From NCBI RefSeq assembly GCF_032341995.1, contig NZ_CP135439.1:1302001-1366000 (forward strand): a DNA stretch of 64,000 bases, written 5' to 3'. Each line of letters opens with the position of its first letter. Positions within the stretch are counted from its first letter, which is position 1. The notes beneath the pieces are model-generated. The model was given only the letters and a program-made list of their open reading frames with translations, was not told the DNA's origin and searched no databases. A program made the translations under genes and the position numbers. The DNA is from Domibacillus sp. DTU_2020_1001157_1_SI_ALB_TIR_016. Lineage in GTDB: Bacteria > Bacillota > Bacilli > Bacillales > Domibacillaceae. Positions 63,142 through 64,000 of the stretch are shown in pieces.

Positions 63142-64000
63142 AGGATATGTTTGATGCTATTCATTATTTGCAGGATAAACGGCGGGAAGTGGAATTGGGC
63201 GGCGGCGACGAGCGAATTGACAAGCAGCATGAAAAAGGAAAACAAACAGCACGTGAGCGGATTGACCTGCTTGTAGATGAAGGTACATTCGTCGAATTAA
63301 ACCCATTTGTCAAACATCGGAGCACAGACTTTGGACTTGACCACATCGAGGGGCCTGGAGACGGAGTTGTCACGGGATACGGGAAAGTAAACGGCCGTCC
63401 GATTTATTTGTTCTCACAGGATTTTACCGTTTTCGGAGGCGCTCTCGGTGAAATGCACGCACAGAAAATTGTTCACGTAATGGATTTAGCGGCTAAAAAT
63501 GGTGCTCCTTTTGTCGGTTTAAACGACTCAGGAGGAGCCCGTATTCAAGAAGGAGTCCTTTCGCTTGATGGATACGGCCAAATTTTTTATCGGAATGCGA
63601 TTTATTCAGGAGTGATTCCGCAAATCTCAGTTATTTTGGGCCCATGTGCAGGCGGCGCGGTGTATTCGCCGGCCATTACTGATTTTGTGTTTATGGTCGA
63701 CCAAACGAGCCAGATGTTTATTACAGGCCCCAAAGTGATTGAAACGGTAACAGGTGAAAAAATTTCGGCCGAAGATTTAGGCGGGGCGAAGGTACATAAC
63801 ACCGTCAGCGGCAATGCCCATTTTCGCGGCCGTACAGAAGAAGAAGTCATAGAAGGCGTGCGCACATTATTAACCTATCTCCCTCAGAACAATCATCAAA
63901 AAACACCTCTTTCTGCAGTAAAAGATGAAAGCGATTACCGAGACGACTTGGCGGATATAGTGCCATTTGACGGGCTTCGTCCATACGATGTGCGCCTCGT
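63138..64000 (+). CDS. propionyl/methylmalonyl-CoA carboxylase carboxyltransferase, 3' end outside window
   Basis: 287 codons are present, without a stop. ATG 63138 follows AGGGGAGGG. The crotonase-fold carboxyltransferase is clear: QTARERIDLLVDEGTFVEL, SQDFTVFGGALGEMHAQKI, GLNDSGGARIQEGV, GPCAGGAVYSPAITDF, MFITGPKVIETVTGE. It matches YqjD / PccB-type acyl-CoA carboxylase beta subunits and fits the propionyl-CoA route with mce and mutAB; a biotin-dependent partner was not seen within the window apart from accBC. Confidence 0.9.
   Translation, partial: MKDMFDAIHYLQDKRREVELGGGDERIDKQHEKGKQTARERIDLLVDEGTFVELNPFVKHRSTDFGLDHIEGPGDGVVTGYGKVNGRPIYLFSQDFTVFGGALGEMHAQKIVHVMDLAAKNGAPFVGLNDSGGARIQEGVLSLDGYGQIFYRNAIYSGVIPQISVILGPCAGGAVYSPAITDFVFMVDQTSQMFITGPKVIETVTGEKISAEDLGGAKVHNTVSGNAHFRGRTEEEVIEGVRTLLTYLPQNNHQKTPLSAVKDESDYRDDLADIVPFDGLRPYDVRL

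Noticed and set aside
1..64000. CRISPR arrays, tRNA/rRNA genes, insertion sequences, prophage
   Set aside because: No regular spaced repeats, no RNA gene signatures and no transposase or phage structural genes were seen in any part of the window.

Overview
The window is chromosomal DNA from an endospore-forming member of the Bacillaceae. Evidence for this: complete spoIIIAA-AH, spoIVB and spo0A genes, a comG competence operon, AGGAGG-type ribosome binding sites, frequent TTG/GTG starts, and gene order that largely follows the yqgN-to-yqjD arc of Bacillus subtilis. The genus cannot be fixed from the sequence alone. No tRNA, rRNA, CRISPR array, prophage or insertion sequence was found; almost everything is vertically inherited core or near-core.

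Layout. 1-3.7 kb: polysaccharide cluster (partial DUF4912 gene, GH57-like/GT4 fusion, sugar nucleotidyltransferase). 3.7-12 kb: rpmG, yqgN, gluP, yqgQ, glcK, yqgS, then yqgW, yqgX, mgsR, an HTH regulator and yqgY. 12.1-16 kb: comGA-GG. 16-25 kb: yqhG-yqhH, yqhL, lipM, class II ribonucleotide reductase nrdJ, yqhPQ, yqhR. 25-33 kb: aroQ, yqhT, efp, an acyl-CoA dehydrogenase and spoIIIAA-AH. 33-46.7 kb: accBC-yqhY, nusB, folD, xseAB, ispA, dxs, yqxC, ahrC, recN, spoIVB, spo0A. 46.7-50.2 kb: a small accessory stretch (hypotheticals, a membrane Mrr-like nuclease, a tiny DnaB-domain protein, hairpin repeats). 50.3-64 kb: lpdV-bkdAA-bkdAB-bkdB, a DUF1002 gene, mutA-mutB-meaB, brxB, yqjA, prli42, mce and the start of pccB.

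The most notable item is a 335-nt ORF-less group I intron at 20896-21230 inside nrdJ. Its P, Q, R and S core elements are readable, and both splice sites are fixed by base pairing of one internal guide with the two exons (P1 and P10). The first intron codon is an in-frame stop, so full-length reductase requires splicing. Upstream, one perfect and one degenerate NrdR box lie 32 bp apart over a promoter.

Functionally, the last 14 kb forms a branched-chain keto acid to propionyl-CoA to methylmalonyl-CoA to succinyl-CoA route. The mutase step needs cobalamin, as does NrdJ, so this strain appears to rely on B12 for at least two processes. The sporulation genes (spoIIIA, spoIVB, spo0A) belong to one developmental programme; a sigma-H promoter with an overlapping 0A box is visible before spo0A. 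Other points of interest are three genes (spoIIIAD, comGE, comGG) whose best ribosome binding site precedes AUU or AUC rather than a standard start codon, a cysteine-poor L33 protein, the 31-residue Prli42 gene, and an operator-like palindrome before mgsR.
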